From Streptomyces canus 299MFChir4.1 (GTDB taxonomy: Bacteria > Actinomycetota > Actinomycetes > Streptomycetales > Streptomycetaceae), in assembly GCF_000383615.1 (NCBI RefSeq), contig NZ_KB911588.1:62001-126000 (forward strand): 64,000 nt of DNA, written 5' to 3'. Position 1 is the first letter of the stretch; the number at the start of each line of letters is the position of its first letter. Shown piece after piece: positions 8,916 to 18,002 of this stretch. The position numbers and the translations under genes were made by a program. The notes below the pieces were generated by a model. It made no database searches. It was not told where the DNA came from and was given only the letters and a program-made list of their open reading frames with translations.

Positions 8916-10007
8916 TCAGGAACGACAACTCCGGGGAATCGCAGCGCCGGGTTCACCCTCCCCTGCAGGGAGCACCTGTACAGCATCGGAGGGCAGTGGG
9001 AAGGCGTCGCCCGATTCGGGGTCCCACAATGTCACCTCACCACCGACCACGCCGAACGTGCAGTACACCCGCATGGGGTCCAATCGGTGCCCGTACGACG
9101 GAAGTTCGTCCAGGGAGCCGGTCGGAGTGACGCAGACGGGTCGGGGATTGGCACCGTAGTAGTGATCCGGTACTCGGTCCGATCGCCACTGCCGTACCGC
9201 ATCATCACCGGCCGCGTCGGCGCCGTCCAGTACGGTCGCCGCCCATGCCAACGTAAGTGCCATGGCACCGGTCAGGGCGGCGATCGGGAGGAACAGGCGC
9301 AGCGTACGGTGGCGGAACAGGGGCAGCCGCAAGTAGCCCCAGCAGGCCAGGAAAAAGAGCGTCAGCGCTACCGAGATCCCCAACACGTACACCGAGGCCA
9401 GGAACTGCCACACCTCCGCAACGTCCATCTCCTCCGCGCGGACGTGGAACGCGGCACCGTAGAAGGTGAAGAGCACAGGGCTGAGCCCGCCAAGTGCCGG
9501 AACGACTACCGGTAGCAGAGCGACGAACACCGCCACCAGAAACGGTCTCCGGCCACCCTCGCGGGCCAGGCGTCGGATGCCGCCCGTGACGAACACCGCG
9601 CCTGCCAGGAGGAGGTGCAGGCGTACAGCGGCAGTGGGATCAGCGATCCAGGTCACCCAAGCCGTGACCGCGAAGAGCGCTCCGCTGGTCGCCAGCGCCG
9701 CCAGCCATGCGGGATTGCGCTGGCGCCGGTAGACCACCACCGCGTCCCCGTCCCGCGGGGCATCGCCCCTGGCCCCGGCTGCCGTGCGACGGCCATCCGA
9801 CGTGAGCGAGCTGGTGCGGCGCCGGCGGACGACTCGACGTCGACGGACGAACGGAAGCATGATGGTCGCGCACCACCAACTCAGCAGCGCCCACGCCACC
9901 AGCGCAGGCAGAGCCAGCCACCAAGGCCCAGAAGCAGCCGGGATGCCGAGCACACCCGCAGCCCAACTCAGCGCCGTCGCTCTCACCACCCACCGGTGGC
10001 TTTCCAC
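8916..10007 (-). CDS. Hypothetical polytopic membrane protein
   Basis: Up to 363 residues from ATG 10007. About six hydrophobic helices occur in two blocks, with an Arg-rich cytoplasmic loop (FVRRRRVVRRRR) near residue 55 and a polar C-terminal domain of about 90 residues containing two Cys (VCVTPTG and VYCTFG) that may form a disulfide outside the membrane. No family is recognised. The N-terminus lies against an IS fragment, so the start is uncertain and may be an accident of the insertion. Confidence 0.55.
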   Translation of the reverse strand: MESHRWVVRATALSWAAGVLGIPAASGPWWLALPALVAWALLSWWCATIMLPFVRRRRVVRRRRTSSLTSDGRRTAAGARGDAPRDGDAVVVYRRQRNPAWLAALATSGALFAVTAWVTWIADPTAAVRLHLLLAGAVFVTGGIRRLAREGGRRPFLVAVFVALLPVVVPALGGLSPVLFTFYGAAFHVRAEEMDVAEVWQFLASVYVLGISVALTLFFLACWGYLRLPLFRHRTLRLFLPIAALTGAMALTLAWAATVLDGADAAGDDAVRQWRSDRVPDHYYGANPRPVCVTPTGSLDELPSYGHRLDPMRVYCTFGVVGGEVTLWDPESGDAFPLPSDAVQVLPAGEGEPGAAIPRSCRS

Positions 10008-10172
10008 GCCTGCGGTGATGCGGGATGAGCGGGCCGGTGCCCCGGTAGCCGCCGTCCCCGATCACCGTGGCCCTGCCGGCAACCTCTTTCGCGCCGTACA
10101 GCTTCCATGCCTCGCAGGAGTTGCGGTTGCCCGCGGCGGCCGGCCGACGGTGACGACGACAATCCCGGCGTC
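9992..10172 (-). pseudogene. IS5-family transposase fragment
   Basis: The minus strand reads GNRNSCEAWKLYGAKEVAG, then ATVIGDGGYRGTGPLIPHHRR. These match the region around the second catalytic Asp (DGGY-x-GTG) of IS5/IS112-type DDE transposases. The preceding VVVTVGRP is one frame off, so at least one frameshift is present. Both ends and the terminal repeats are missing. It lies upstream of the xyloglucanase gene and touches the start of the membrane protein gene. Confidence 0.7.
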
Positions 10173-10302
10173 GTCGAGGTGAAAAAGTTCCCGGCGCGAG
10201 GCAACCCTTTGCGGAGCCTGTGACCACTAGGGATCGGATCCGGCCAGTTCGGTGTCTGGATCCTGACCTCCGGTGAACGGCATGCAAGGAGAGCACCTCC
10301 CC

Positions 10303-12984
10303 ATGAACAACCCCACGAACGGCGGGCGCCGCGGGCGTCACCGCCGTCGCTGGACCGCCACTGCTCTGCTGCTCGGCGTGCCCCTCGCAGTCGTGCCGTA
10401 TCTCCTGTTCGCGCAGGAGGATTCGCAGGCCGCGACGGTCGACGGTGATGCCTACTACAGACTGGTCTCCGTGCGCAGCGGCAAGGTGATGGACGTCAAC
10501 GGCTTCTCCACTGCCGACGGCACCCGTATCCAGCAGTGGGCCGACCAGAACACCGCCAACCAGCAGTGGAAGCTGAAGCCCACCGGGGACGGCTACTACG
10601 AACTGGTGAACCGCAACAGCGGCAAGATGCTCGGCATAGCGGGCGATTCGACCGCCCAGGCGGCCGCCGCCGAGCAGCAGACCGACAGCTCCTCCACCTC
10701 CCAGGAGTGGCGGATCGACGATGTGAGCGGTTCCGACGCCGTCACCTTCACCTCCCGCAGGAGCGGCCAGGTCCTGGACGTCTCCGGAGGCTCCACGGCC
10801 CAGGGCGCGCCGATCATCCAATATCCCAGCAGAGGCAGCACCAACCAGCAGTGGAAGCTGGTGAAGACGGCCGGGACCCAGACGGCCGGGACCCAGGCGA
10901 CCGGGACCCAGACGGCCGGGACCGGCGGTGCGCAGACCACGGCCGCGGCCGGACCGTATGTGTGGAAGAACGCCCAGGTGGTGGGCGGCGGTTACGTCAC
11001 CGGGCTGGTGTTCAACCAGAAGGAGAAGGGCCTGCTGTACGCGCGCACCGACATGGGCGGCGCCTACCGCTGGGACACCGCGGCCGAGCAGTGGATCCCG
11101 CTGACCGACTGGCTCGGCGAGAAGGACTGGAACCTGCTGGGCATCGACTCGCTGGCCACCGACCCCGTCGACCCGGGACGGCTCTATCTCGGGACGGGTA
11201 CGTACACCAACGAGTGGGCCGGGAACGGGGCGATCCTGCGTTCCACCGACCGGGGCCGTACCTTCCAGCGGACCGATCTGCCGTTCAAGCTGGGCGGCAA
11301 CGAACCCGGCCGCGGGGCGGGCGAGCGGCTCGTGGTCGACCCCGCGAACCACGGCACCCTGCTGCTGGGCACCCGCAAGAACGGCCTGTGGCGCAGCACC
11401 GACTACGGCGTGACATGGAGCCAGGTCTCCGCGTTCCCCGTCAAGGGCGGGGCGAGCAGCGGCGCGGGCATCTCCTTCGTGACGTACGGCCCGTCCGGCA
11501 GCAACACGGTGTACGTCGGCGTCAACGACACGTCCACGTCTTTGTACCGCTCCACCGATGGCGGCAGCAGCTGGCAGGCGGTTTCCGGGCAGCCCACCGG
11601 CCAGACGCCGCAGCACGGTGTGGTCACCGGTGACGGGACGCTGTACCTGTCCTACAGCAACAGCATCGGTCCCATGGACGCGACGGCGGGCTCGGTGTGG
11701 AAGTACACGCCGGCCGGCGGCGCGTGGAAGAACATCTCGCCGTCGCAGGGTGGTTACGGGTTCTCCGGTCTGGCCGTCGATCCGCAGAAGCCGTCCACGG
11801 TGATGGTCACCACCCTGGACCGCTGGTGGCCCGAGGACGAGATCTACCGGACCACCGACGGCGGCACGACCTGGAAGGCCCTGGCCGACAAGTCACAGCG
11901 CGATGCCTCCGGCGCTCCGTACGTCGGCACCAACACCGGGCACTGGATGACCGCGCTGGCCATCGACCCCTTCGACTCCGGGCACGTGCTGTACGGCACC
12001 GGCAACGGCATCTGGCGCAGCAAGGACGCGAACGCCTCCGACAGTGGTGGCACCAGCCACTGGGCCTCCGGGGCCCGCGGGCTGGAGGAGACCTCGCTGG
12101 CGGACGCGATCGCGCCTCCCGGCGGCGCCACCGTCATCACCTCCATGGGCGACCAGGGCGGCTTCCGCCACGACTCCCTGACCGAGGTACCCGCCGGACG
12201 GCTGAAGAACCCGCTGATGAGCAGCAGCACCGACATCGACTTCGCCCAGTCGTCCCCCGCGGTGATGGTCCGCGTCGGCACTGGCGGCGCGCAGGACGGC
12301 GCCTACTCCACCGACGGCGGCAGCACCTGGAACGGCTTCACCGCGGAACCGGTCCCCAGCGCGAACAGCGGCCATGTCGCCCTCTCCGCGGACGGCTCCA
12401 CCATCGTCTGGGCCGAATCAGGCCAGGCCCCGTACCGCTCGACCGACAAGGGAGCGAGCTGGTCGAAGGTCAGCGGCCTGGGCACCGACGCCGTGGTCGT
12501 CGCCGACCGGTCCTCGGCCAATACCTTCTACTCCCTGTCCGGCGGCACGCTGTACGCCAGCACCGACGGCGGCGCGACCTTCACCGCCCGCGCCGGCAAC
12601 CTGCCCTCGGGGCGGCTCGCGGCCGTCCCCGGCATCGCGGCGGATCTGTGGATCGCCGGTGGTGACAAGGGGCTGCTGCACTCCACCGACGGCGGGCGCA
12701 CCTTCACCACGCTCGGGTCGGTGAAGTCCGCCTCCGCCCTCGGCTTCGGCAAGGCCGCATCCGGCGCCAACTACCAGGCCCTCTACCTGATCGGCACCGT
12801 CGACAACGTCACCGGAGTCTTCCGCTCCACCGACAAGGGCACCACCTGGCTCCGCGTCAACGACGACGCCCACCAGTGGGGCGCCATCGGCAGCCTCGGC
12901 ATGATCACCGGCGACCCCGACACCTTCGGCCGGGTCTACATCGGCACCAACGGACGCGGCCTCCAGTACGGCGACCCGTCCTGA
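10303..12984 (+). CDS. Secreted GH74 xyloglucanase with ricin-type (CBM13) domain
   Basis: 893 residues. A basic N-terminus and hydrophobic stretch (residues 20-44) form a signal peptide. Residues 47-190 are a ricin-B beta-trefoil with three Q-x-W motifs (NQQWKL, SQEWRI, NQQWKL). A repetitive TAGTQ linker of about 20 residues follows. From about 222 to the end is a GH74 double seven-bladed propeller with many STDGG/STDKG blade motifs. The two catalytic Asp candidates are D250 in YARTDMGGAYRW and D555 in AIDPFDSGH. GH74 enzymes cut xyloglucan. AAGGAGAG lies about 10 nt before ATG 10303. The trefoil is N-terminal, and no CBM2 domain is seen at the C-terminus. Confidence 0.9.
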   Translation: MNNPTNGGRRGRHRRRWTATALLLGVPLAVVPYLLFAQEDSQAATVDGDAYYRLVSVRSGKVMDVNGFSTADGTRIQQWADQNTANQQWKLKPTGDGYYELVNRNSGKMLGIAGDSTAQAAAAEQQTDSSSTSQEWRIDDVSGSDAVTFTSRRSGQVLDVSGGSTAQGAPIIQYPSRGSTNQQWKLVKTAGTQTAGTQATGTQTAGTGGAQTTAAAGPYVWKNAQVVGGGYVTGLVFNQKEKGLLYARTDMGGAYRWDTAAEQWIPLTDWLGEKDWNLLGIDSLATDPVDPGRLYLGTGTYTNEWAGNGAILRSTDRGRTFQRTDLPFKLGGNEPGRGAGERLVVDPANHGTLLLGTRKNGLWRSTDYGVTWSQVSAFPVKGGASSGAGISFVTYGPSGSNTVYVGVNDTSTSLYRSTDGGSSWQAVSGQPTGQTPQHGVVTGDGTLYLSYSNSIGPMDATAGSVWKYTPAGGAWKNISPSQGGYGFSGLAVDPQKPSTVMVTTLDRWWPEDEIYRTTDGGTTWKALADKSQRDASGAPYVGTNTGHWMTALAIDPFDSGHVLYGTGNGIWRSKDANASDSGGTSHWASGARGLEETSLADAIAPPGGATVITSMGDQGGFRHDSLTEVPAGRLKNPLMSSSTDIDFAQSSPAVMVRVGTGGAQDGAYSTDGGSTWNGFTAEPVPSANSGHVALSADGSTIVWAESGQAPYRSTDKGASWSKVSGLGTDAVVVADRSSANTFYSLSGGTLYASTDGGATFTARAGNLPSGRLAAVPGIAADLWIAGGDKGLLHSTDGGRTFTTLGSVKSASALGFGKAASGANYQALYLIGTVDNVTGVFRSTDKGTTWLRVNDDAHQWGAIGSLGMITGDPDTFGRVYIGTNGRGLQYGDPS

Positions 12985-12992
12985 CCCCGACG

Positions 12993-13036
12993 CCAGAGCG
13001 GGACCGCAGCCACAACGGCCTGCGGCCCCGCTCTGG
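12993..13036 (+). terminator. Terminator after the xyloglucanase gene
   Basis: 17-bp stem (12993-13009 with 13020-13036) with one A-C mismatch and a 10-nt loop, starting 9 bp after the stop. No T run. Confidence 0.75.
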
Positions 13037-13247
13037 CCGAGGGTCCTCGCTTCATCCGCACGAGCTCCTGGCGCCGGGCTGTCCGGGCGATACGCAAGGC
13101 GGCCCGGCATCGTCAGGGCGAGGACGAGCAGCAGACCCAAGACGATCGAGTCACCACAGTTCCGCAGGCGACTGCCCGCCCCCACCGCCGCCGTCACTCG
13201 TGAAGGCAGGCAGCGGCGATCGGGCCCGGGTTGGTGTACGAGGCAGT

Positions 13248-13982
13248 TCAGGTCCCCCCGTACTCGTCGTGGCGGCGCAGCCAGTGAGTCTCCTCGTCCT
13301 GCTCATGGCGGCCCGACGGGGTCCGGTCGAGGAGGCCGTAGTAGGCCATGGCGGGCTCAAGGCCGCGCGCCGTGGTGACGTACGTCCGGTAGACCATGTC
13401 GTCGGACAACGCGTAGGCGCTGAGCCCGGGGCCCTCGGTGACATACCCGAACACGTCCGTGCCCGTCGCCTGTGCCATCTGGCTCACCGTCGGTGGGATG
13501 TCACCCTCGAGAAACGGTCTCAACTCGTCCTCGGTGTACAGGAAGCCGAGGTCCCGGTGGAAGTCGCTGCCGACCGTGGAAACCCAGTCGAAGCTCCAGC
13601 CCATCCGCTCCCGGTAGGCGAGGAGCTTGTCGAGTGGTGCCCGTGAGGAGCAGATCAGCGTCACGTCCCGGGCCCTGAGATGGATGGCGTTGGCGTCGAG
13701 GGTGTCCGCGATCGAGGAGCAGACCGGGCATCCGGCCTCGTACGACGGGCCGAACATGAAGTGGTAGACGAGCAGTTGGGCACGCCCCTGGAAGAGGTCC
13801 GCAAGCGCCCTGGTGCCGTTCTCGGTCTCGAAGCCGTAGTCCTTGTCGACCGGCACCCAGGGAAGTTCCCGCCGCTTCCGCGCGAGTTCGTCGCCGCGTC
13901 GGGTGAGCGCCTTCTCCTCCGCGAGGAGTTCCTGTCGAGCTGTCTCGAATTCCTCCAGGGTGCCGACTCTGTGCTCCGGCAT
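13248..13982 (-). CDS. DUF899 family thioredoxin-like protein
   Basis: 244 residues from MPEHRVGTLEEF. The middle reads LVYHFMFGPSYEAGCPVCSSIADTL, the family's CxxC-like segment in a thioredoxin fold, followed by DVTLICSSRAPLDKL and the C-terminal HDEY. The role is not established; a redox function is inferred. AGGAGG is placed better for the ATG at 13982 than for the one at 13988. It is monocistronic and converges on the xyloglucanase gene. Confidence 0.85.
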   Translation of the reverse strand: MPEHRVGTLEEFETARQELLAEEKALTRRGDELARKRRELPWVPVDKDYGFETENGTRALADLFQGRAQLLVYHFMFGPSYEAGCPVCSSIADTLDANAIHLRARDVTLICSSRAPLDKLLAYRERMGWSFDWVSTVGSDFHRDLGFLYTEDELRPFLEGDIPPTVSQMAQATGTDVFGYVTEGPGLSAYALSDDMVYRTYVTTARGLEPAMAYYGLLDRTPSGRHEQDEETHWLRRHDEYGGT

Positions 13983-13988
13983 GGCCAT

Positions 13989-14580
13989 GCCCTCCTGGCG
14001 TGGAAGGGGAACACCGCCCCGCGACGGGCGGTCGCCCGCAACGGCTGCGGTGGCTGTCAGTAGTCGCCCGCACCGACGTGCCCATCCGGCCCCACGTTCC
14101 ACGCTACGCGCCCGGCGGCGGCGGTGCTCGTCAGGGATGCCGTCGGTCGCCACGAGGTGGGACGGGTGCTCGCACTCGCTGACGCTGAGCGCGCCGTCAG
14201 ACACCGCCCCCGCCGTCACCACCGGCCCGGACCGCTGTCTGCCACGCCTCGCAAGAGGCACAGCATCTCGGTGGACCACGCACGTACGCGCGGGAGGGCC
14301 GCCGCCCGGGCCAGGAGGAACTGGCGACCATCCCTTGGTGCTCGCCAGGAAAGGCGTCGCCCGACCGCCTCACCGGCCCGGTTCCGGCGCGCCAACCCCC
14401 CGTCAGGACGCTACGGGCCAGGGACGCTTGCGTCCAGGCGATCTCTCTTCCAACCCCCCGTGACCTGCGGCGAAAGTAGTCACTGCCACCGGGCGTCACA
14501 CCCCCGACATCCTTCACAGCTGCACCTGCAGGGCAGCTGTCTGGGCCAGGGCTGTGCCTTCGCCCGCTCGACTTCCATGC
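13989..14580. other. Intergenic region, about 590 bp
   Basis: No frame with convincing start and codon pattern. It should hold the divergent promoters of the DUF899 gene and the propeller-NlpC gene; no clear consensus pair was found. Confidence 0.4.
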
Positions 14581-14594
14581 CGCAGGAGAGACTC

Positions 14595-15884
14595 ATGAAG
14601 CTGAGCAACACCATCCGCCGTACATCCGCCGCGCTCGCCGTCGGCGCGATGTCCCTCGGGCTGGTCACTGTCGCCGGCGGAGCCGCGCAGGCCGTCGCCT
14701 CGTGCACCGGCAACGTGTCGATCTACGGCACGCTTTCGGACGGCAAGCTGACGTACACGCAGGTCGAGCCGAACACCGGGGACCGCGTCAAGACGCTCAT
14801 CGGCCCGAACCTCGGCTTCACGCCCAAGGCGATGGCGACCCTCAACTTCAACACGGTGCTGGTCACTTCGACCGCCGGTGACCTCTACCGCGTCGACGTC
14901 CAGACCAACAACACCTCCCTCACGGTGGCCGGCGTCGCCAAGATCTGGGACGGCGGCTGGACCTTCGACAAGATGGTCTACGACGGCGCCGGCCACCTCT
15001 ACGGCACGGTCGACGGGCAGCTCCACCAGTACCTGGTGTCGCAGGACAAGCCCACAGGGTCGGCCCACATAGGCCAGCACGTGGTGATCGACACGGGCTT
15101 CGTCCTCAAGACGCTGGCCGCCGCGGGCGACGATCGCATCATCGCCTCGACCTCGGACGGCCGCCTGCTCAGCTACAAGATCAACGGTGTGAACGACTGG
15201 GACCGCGCGGTCCTGAAGTCGAGCGGCTGGTCGGGGGTGGACTCGCTCTCCTCACCGGGCGGCGGCCTCTACTACGGCCGTACCAACGGCGGCATGTACT
15301 GGTACCACGACTCGGACCCGACCGACGGCGACGGCAGCGACATCGCGTACCACCCCAGCGACCCGGTGGACGCGTCCGGCTGGACCCAGAGCCTGCTGTC
15401 GGCCTACGCGGACAACTGCGCCTACGTGGCGCCGGCCCCGCCGAAGTCCGTCCAGGGCGGCACGATCTACCGCAACGAGGTCATCGCCCGAGCCAAAAAC
15501 TGGTACAGCCGCAACGTCCAGTACAGCCAGAGCGCCTACGCGAGCGATGTCGACGGCGACCACTCCTACCGCACCGACTGCTCCGGCTTCGTCTCCATGG
15601 CCTGGCACCTCACCACCTCGCTGACGACACAGTCACTCCCCGGCGCGGGCACGCAGATCTCCAAGGCCGACCTCCGGCCCGGTGACGCGCTGAACTCCAG
15701 CAGCGAGGGGCACGTGGTCCTCTTCGCGGGCTGGAAGGACCAGGACGCCGGCTCCTTCTACTACTACTCCGAGGGCAGCCCGTCCTCGGACATGAACTAC
15801 TCGACCGCGAACGTCTACAGCGGCACCATCGACAGCCACCCGGCCTCGTCCTACATCGCCCTGCGCTACGACAAGATCGCCTGA
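14595..15884 (+). CDS. Secreted tachylectin-type propeller fused to an NlpC/P60 peptidase
   Basis: 429 residues. A signal peptide ends near AQAVA (about residue 35). Residues 36-275 form a tachylectin-2-like beta-propeller with repeated motifs such as GxLYxxDxxTN and LKSSGWSG. Residues 290-429 are an NlpC/P60 domain with catalytic Cys329 (TDCSGF) and His373 (EGHVVLF). Such domains cut peptidoglycan peptides, so the protein probably binds a wall or glycan ligand through the propeller and cuts nearby peptides. AGGAGAG lies 4 nt before ATG 14595. Its propeller is close to that of the convergent gene at 16321-17508. Confidence 0.88.
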   Translation: MKLSNTIRRTSAALAVGAMSLGLVTVAGGAAQAVASCTGNVSIYGTLSDGKLTYTQVEPNTGDRVKTLIGPNLGFTPKAMATLNFNTVLVTSTAGDLYRVDVQTNNTSLTVAGVAKIWDGGWTFDKMVYDGAGHLYGTVDGQLHQYLVSQDKPTGSAHIGQHVVIDTGFVLKTLAAAGDDRIIASTSDGRLLSYKINGVNDWDRAVLKSSGWSGVDSLSSPGGGLYYGRTNGGMYWYHDSDPTDGDGSDIAYHPSDPVDASGWTQSLLSAYADNCAYVAPAPPKSVQGGTIYRNEVIARAKNWYSRNVQYSQSAYASDVDGDHSYRTDCSGFVSMAWHLTTSLTTQSLPGAGTQISKADLRPGDALNSSSEGHVVLFAGWKDQDAGSFYYYSEGSPSSDMNYSTANVYSGTIDSHPASSYIALRYDKIA

Positions 15885-15906
15885 CGCGCCCCCACTGCCT
15901 ACCTCG

Positions 15907-15934
15907 AAGGCCCCGCCGATCCCGGCGGGGCCTT
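15907..15934 (+). terminator. Terminator after the propeller-NlpC gene
   Basis: Perfect 11-bp stem (15907-15917 with 15924-15934), 6-nt loop, then CTC. Confidence 0.85.
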
Positions 15935-15951
15935 CTCGCGTCTCCCCTACC

Positions 15952-16258
15952 GTGCTCGCGATCCGCCCGTCCAGGACCCGCGTCGGCTTCCAGACGGGCG
16001 CGTGCGCAACGCCTGCGAGGACGCCCGGGTCGTGCCGGTGTGACGTACACGGAGAGCGCCAGGGCGGCTTCGGCACCTCCGCGCACGTCCCGGACCGCGA
16101 GTACGGGGCGTCGGTCGGCATACCCGACGACGGTGCCCGGACGTGCGACGGCACCGTCCGGATCACCGTGAGCAGTGCGGTCGAGTCCAAGGACTCGCCG
16201 AGGACCGACCGCGTCCAGGTCTCGGCGGACTCAATTCCCGTCCGCCTAGGCCGCACCC
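15952..16258. other. Gap between two terminators with an unexplained open frame
   Basis: The plus frame is open throughout and reads fairly natural-looking residues (for example GFGTSAHVPDREYGASVG), but there is no ribosome site, no stop before the next terminator and no recognised family. It may be a decayed gene end. Confidence 0.3.
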
Positions 16259-16311
16259 ACGCGAAAAGGGCGGTGCCCCCTCGGTTCGAGGGGGCACCGC
16301 CCTTTTCGCGT
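16259..16311. terminator. Bidirectional terminator between convergent genes
   Basis: Perfect 24-bp stem (16259-16282 with 16288-16311), 5-nt loop. A/T runs in both arms (AAAA and TTTT) allow termination on both strands. It ends 10 bp from the stop codon of the minus-strand gene. Confidence 0.93.
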
Positions 16312-16320
16312 CCGCCGGTA

Positions 16321-17508
16321 TCAGTACCAGTTGTTGGCCTGCCAGAAGTTCCAGGCGTTGCACGGGGAGCCGTAGCGGCCGTCGATGTAGCTCAGACCCC
16401 ACTTGATCTGGGTGAGGGGGTTCTGCTTCCAGTCGTCGCCCGCGACGTCCATCTTGGTGGCGGGCAGCGCCTGCGGAACGCCGTAGGCACCGGACGACGG
16501 GTTCGTCGCGTTCCAGCGCCAGTTGCTCTCGTGGTCCCAGAGCGTCTCCAGGCAGGCCCATTGCGCGGAGGTGGCCCAGGAGGCGTCCTTGTTGTTCATC
16601 AGCTGCCGGCCGGCGGCCTTGACCTCGGTGATGTTGTCGCGGTCGACCGTGTCCGTGGGGGTGGTGCAGGTGTAGGTGCCCGGCTGGGCGGACAGCAGCT
16701 TCTGCGTCCAGCCCCGGGTGTTGACCGGGTCGTCGAGGTGGTACGAGATGTCGGAACCGGAGCCGTCGGTCGGGTTGGCGTCCTTGTACCAGTACATGGC
16801 ACCGGTGGACAGGCGGCCGTAGTAGAGGCCGGATCCGGGCGAGACGAGCTGGTTGAAGCCGGACCAGCCGGAGGACTTGAGGGTGTTGCCCTTCCAGGAG
16901 CCGGCGCCGGCGATCGTGTAGTCGAGCAGCCGTCCGTCCTCGGTGGTGGCGCTGAGCCGGTCGTCGCCGGTGGCGGTGAGGGTCTTCAGGACGAACCCCG
17001 TGTCGATCTCGGTGCGCACGCCGATGTGCTGGGAGCCGGCCGGCTTGTCCTCGGTCACGTTGTAGCGCAGCAGCAGGCCGGCCGCGGTGGTGCCGTAGAG
17101 ATGGCCGTGTCCGTCGTAGGTGAGCTTGTCGTGGGTCCAGCCACTGTCGGCGATCTTCACCGGTGCGTTCATCAGGGCGAGGCTGGTGTTGTTGGTCTTG
17201 ATGTCGACGCGGTAGAGGGCGCCGGAGGTCGACGTCACCAGGACGGTGTTGAAGTTGAGGGTCGCCATGGCCTTCGGCTCGAAACCGAGGTCAGGCCCCA
17301 CGAGCACCTTGGCGAGGTCTCCGGTGGCCGGGTTGAGCTGGCTGAACGTCAGCCTGCCGTCGTCGAGTACGCCATAGATGTTGACGCCGCCCGAGCAGGT
17401 GGTGGCCGCCTCGGCCAGGGGCGCGGTCACCGTGAGGAGCCCGGTGGTGAGGGCGCCGACCGCCAGCAGGCCCGCGACTCTGCGGCTGGGTTTGCGGATG
17501 TTCTTCAC
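16321..17508 (-). CDS. Secreted tachylectin-type propeller fused to a lytic-transglycosylase-like domain
   Basis: 395 residues. A signal peptide ends near AEAAT (residue 36). Residues 37-280 are a beta-propeller very like that of the gene at 14595, with shared segments such as FEPKAMATLNFNTVLVTST. Residues 300-395 resemble a goose-lysozyme/SLT fold: LWDHESNW with catalytic Glu327, then SSGAYGVPQALP and a C-terminal ISYIDGRYG-like segment (read here as LSYIDGRYGSP). It should cleave glycan strands. The two genes converge on a shared terminator. Cys316-like and Cys residues near the C-terminus may form a disulfide. Confidence 0.88.
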   Translation of the reverse strand: MKNIRKPSRRVAGLLAVGALTTGLLTVTAPLAEAATTCSGGVNIYGVLDDGRLTFSQLNPATGDLAKVLVGPDLGFEPKAMATLNFNTVLVTSTSGALYRVDIKTNNTSLALMNAPVKIADSGWTHDKLTYDGHGHLYGTTAAGLLLRYNVTEDKPAGSQHIGVRTEIDTGFVLKTLTATGDDRLSATTEDGRLLDYTIAGAGSWKGNTLKSSGWSGFNQLVSPGSGLYYGRLSTGAMYWYKDANPTDGSGSDISYHLDDPVNTRGWTQKLLSAQPGTYTCTTPTDTVDRDNITEVKAAGRQLMNNKDASWATSAQWACLETLWDHESNWRWNATNPSSGAYGVPQALPATKMDVAGDDWKQNPLTQIKWGLSYIDGRYGSPCNAWNFWQANNWY

Positions 17509-17661
17509 TTTTCGTTCCCCCTGGGGCGGTTGCGGTCAGGCAGGCATCGGACGGTGGGAAGGGGCGTGGCCCGAGATCGGCGGAAAGGGCACGGCCGAGC
17601 ACCTACGGGCGGGCGTTGGTGCACGAAGGACCGTTTGGGGTGAGGGGCGGTCGCGAGCGGA

Positions 17662-17832
17662 CTACTGCCAGCCGGCATCCGCCGGGGTGACCTGCCAGCC
17701 GGCGTCAGCGAGAACGGAGGAGGTCACGGCCTCGTCGGCCTCGGACGGGAACGCGATGGCCGGGCCGGTGAGTGCCGCCACGATGACGAAGGAGGCGACC
17801 GCGGCGGCCTTGGCGATGCGGGTGCGAAGCAT
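17662..17832 (-). CDS. 56-residue secreted peptide with a repeated C-terminal motif
   Basis: Begins MLRTRIAKAAAVASFVIVAA, a basic N-terminus and hydrophobic core, with a likely cleavage site near AIAFP (residue 28). The mature part is acidic and ends ADAGWQ-VTP-ADAGWQ, an exact six-residue repeat closing the chain. GGAAGG lies upstream of the ATG. No family is recognised. It sits upstream of the propeller-transglycosylase gene on the same strand and 640 bp from a TrmB/LuxR regulator. A signal peptide or wall-associated peptide are both possible. Confidence 0.7.
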   Translation of the reverse strand: MLRTRIAKAAAVASFVIVAALTGPAIAFPSEADEAVTSSVLADAGWQVTPADAGWQ

Positions 17833-18002
17833 GGCTGTTTCCGTTCCTTCCGGAGGTGAACTGCGGTGTCCGGTCTGCCTCGCGTCCCGCGGTGACGCTT
17901 CGGCCGGCCGGTGATCGATAGCTTCGTCGCAGCTCAGGCCTGTGAACAGAGTTCAGGGATGGACGGAAAGGGCCTTGGACTCATGCGTCCACACGGGCCG
18001 CT

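Noticed and set aside
10861-10930. Possible CRISPR or minisatellite (repeated ACGGCCGGGACCCAG-like units)
   Set aside because: These code the TAGTQ linker of the xyloglucanase; unit length and lack of spacers exclude CRISPR. No CRISPR array was seen anywhere in the window.
9640-11616. 658-codon minus-strand frame across the GH74 gene
   Set aside because: Only the short transposase-like stretch inside it has real similarity; the rest is antisense to the xyloglucanase.
13989-14580. Coding region upstream of the propeller-NlpC gene (frame open from 14124)
   Set aside because: The upstream part has no signal or motif, while a ribosome site and signal peptide mark ATG 14595.
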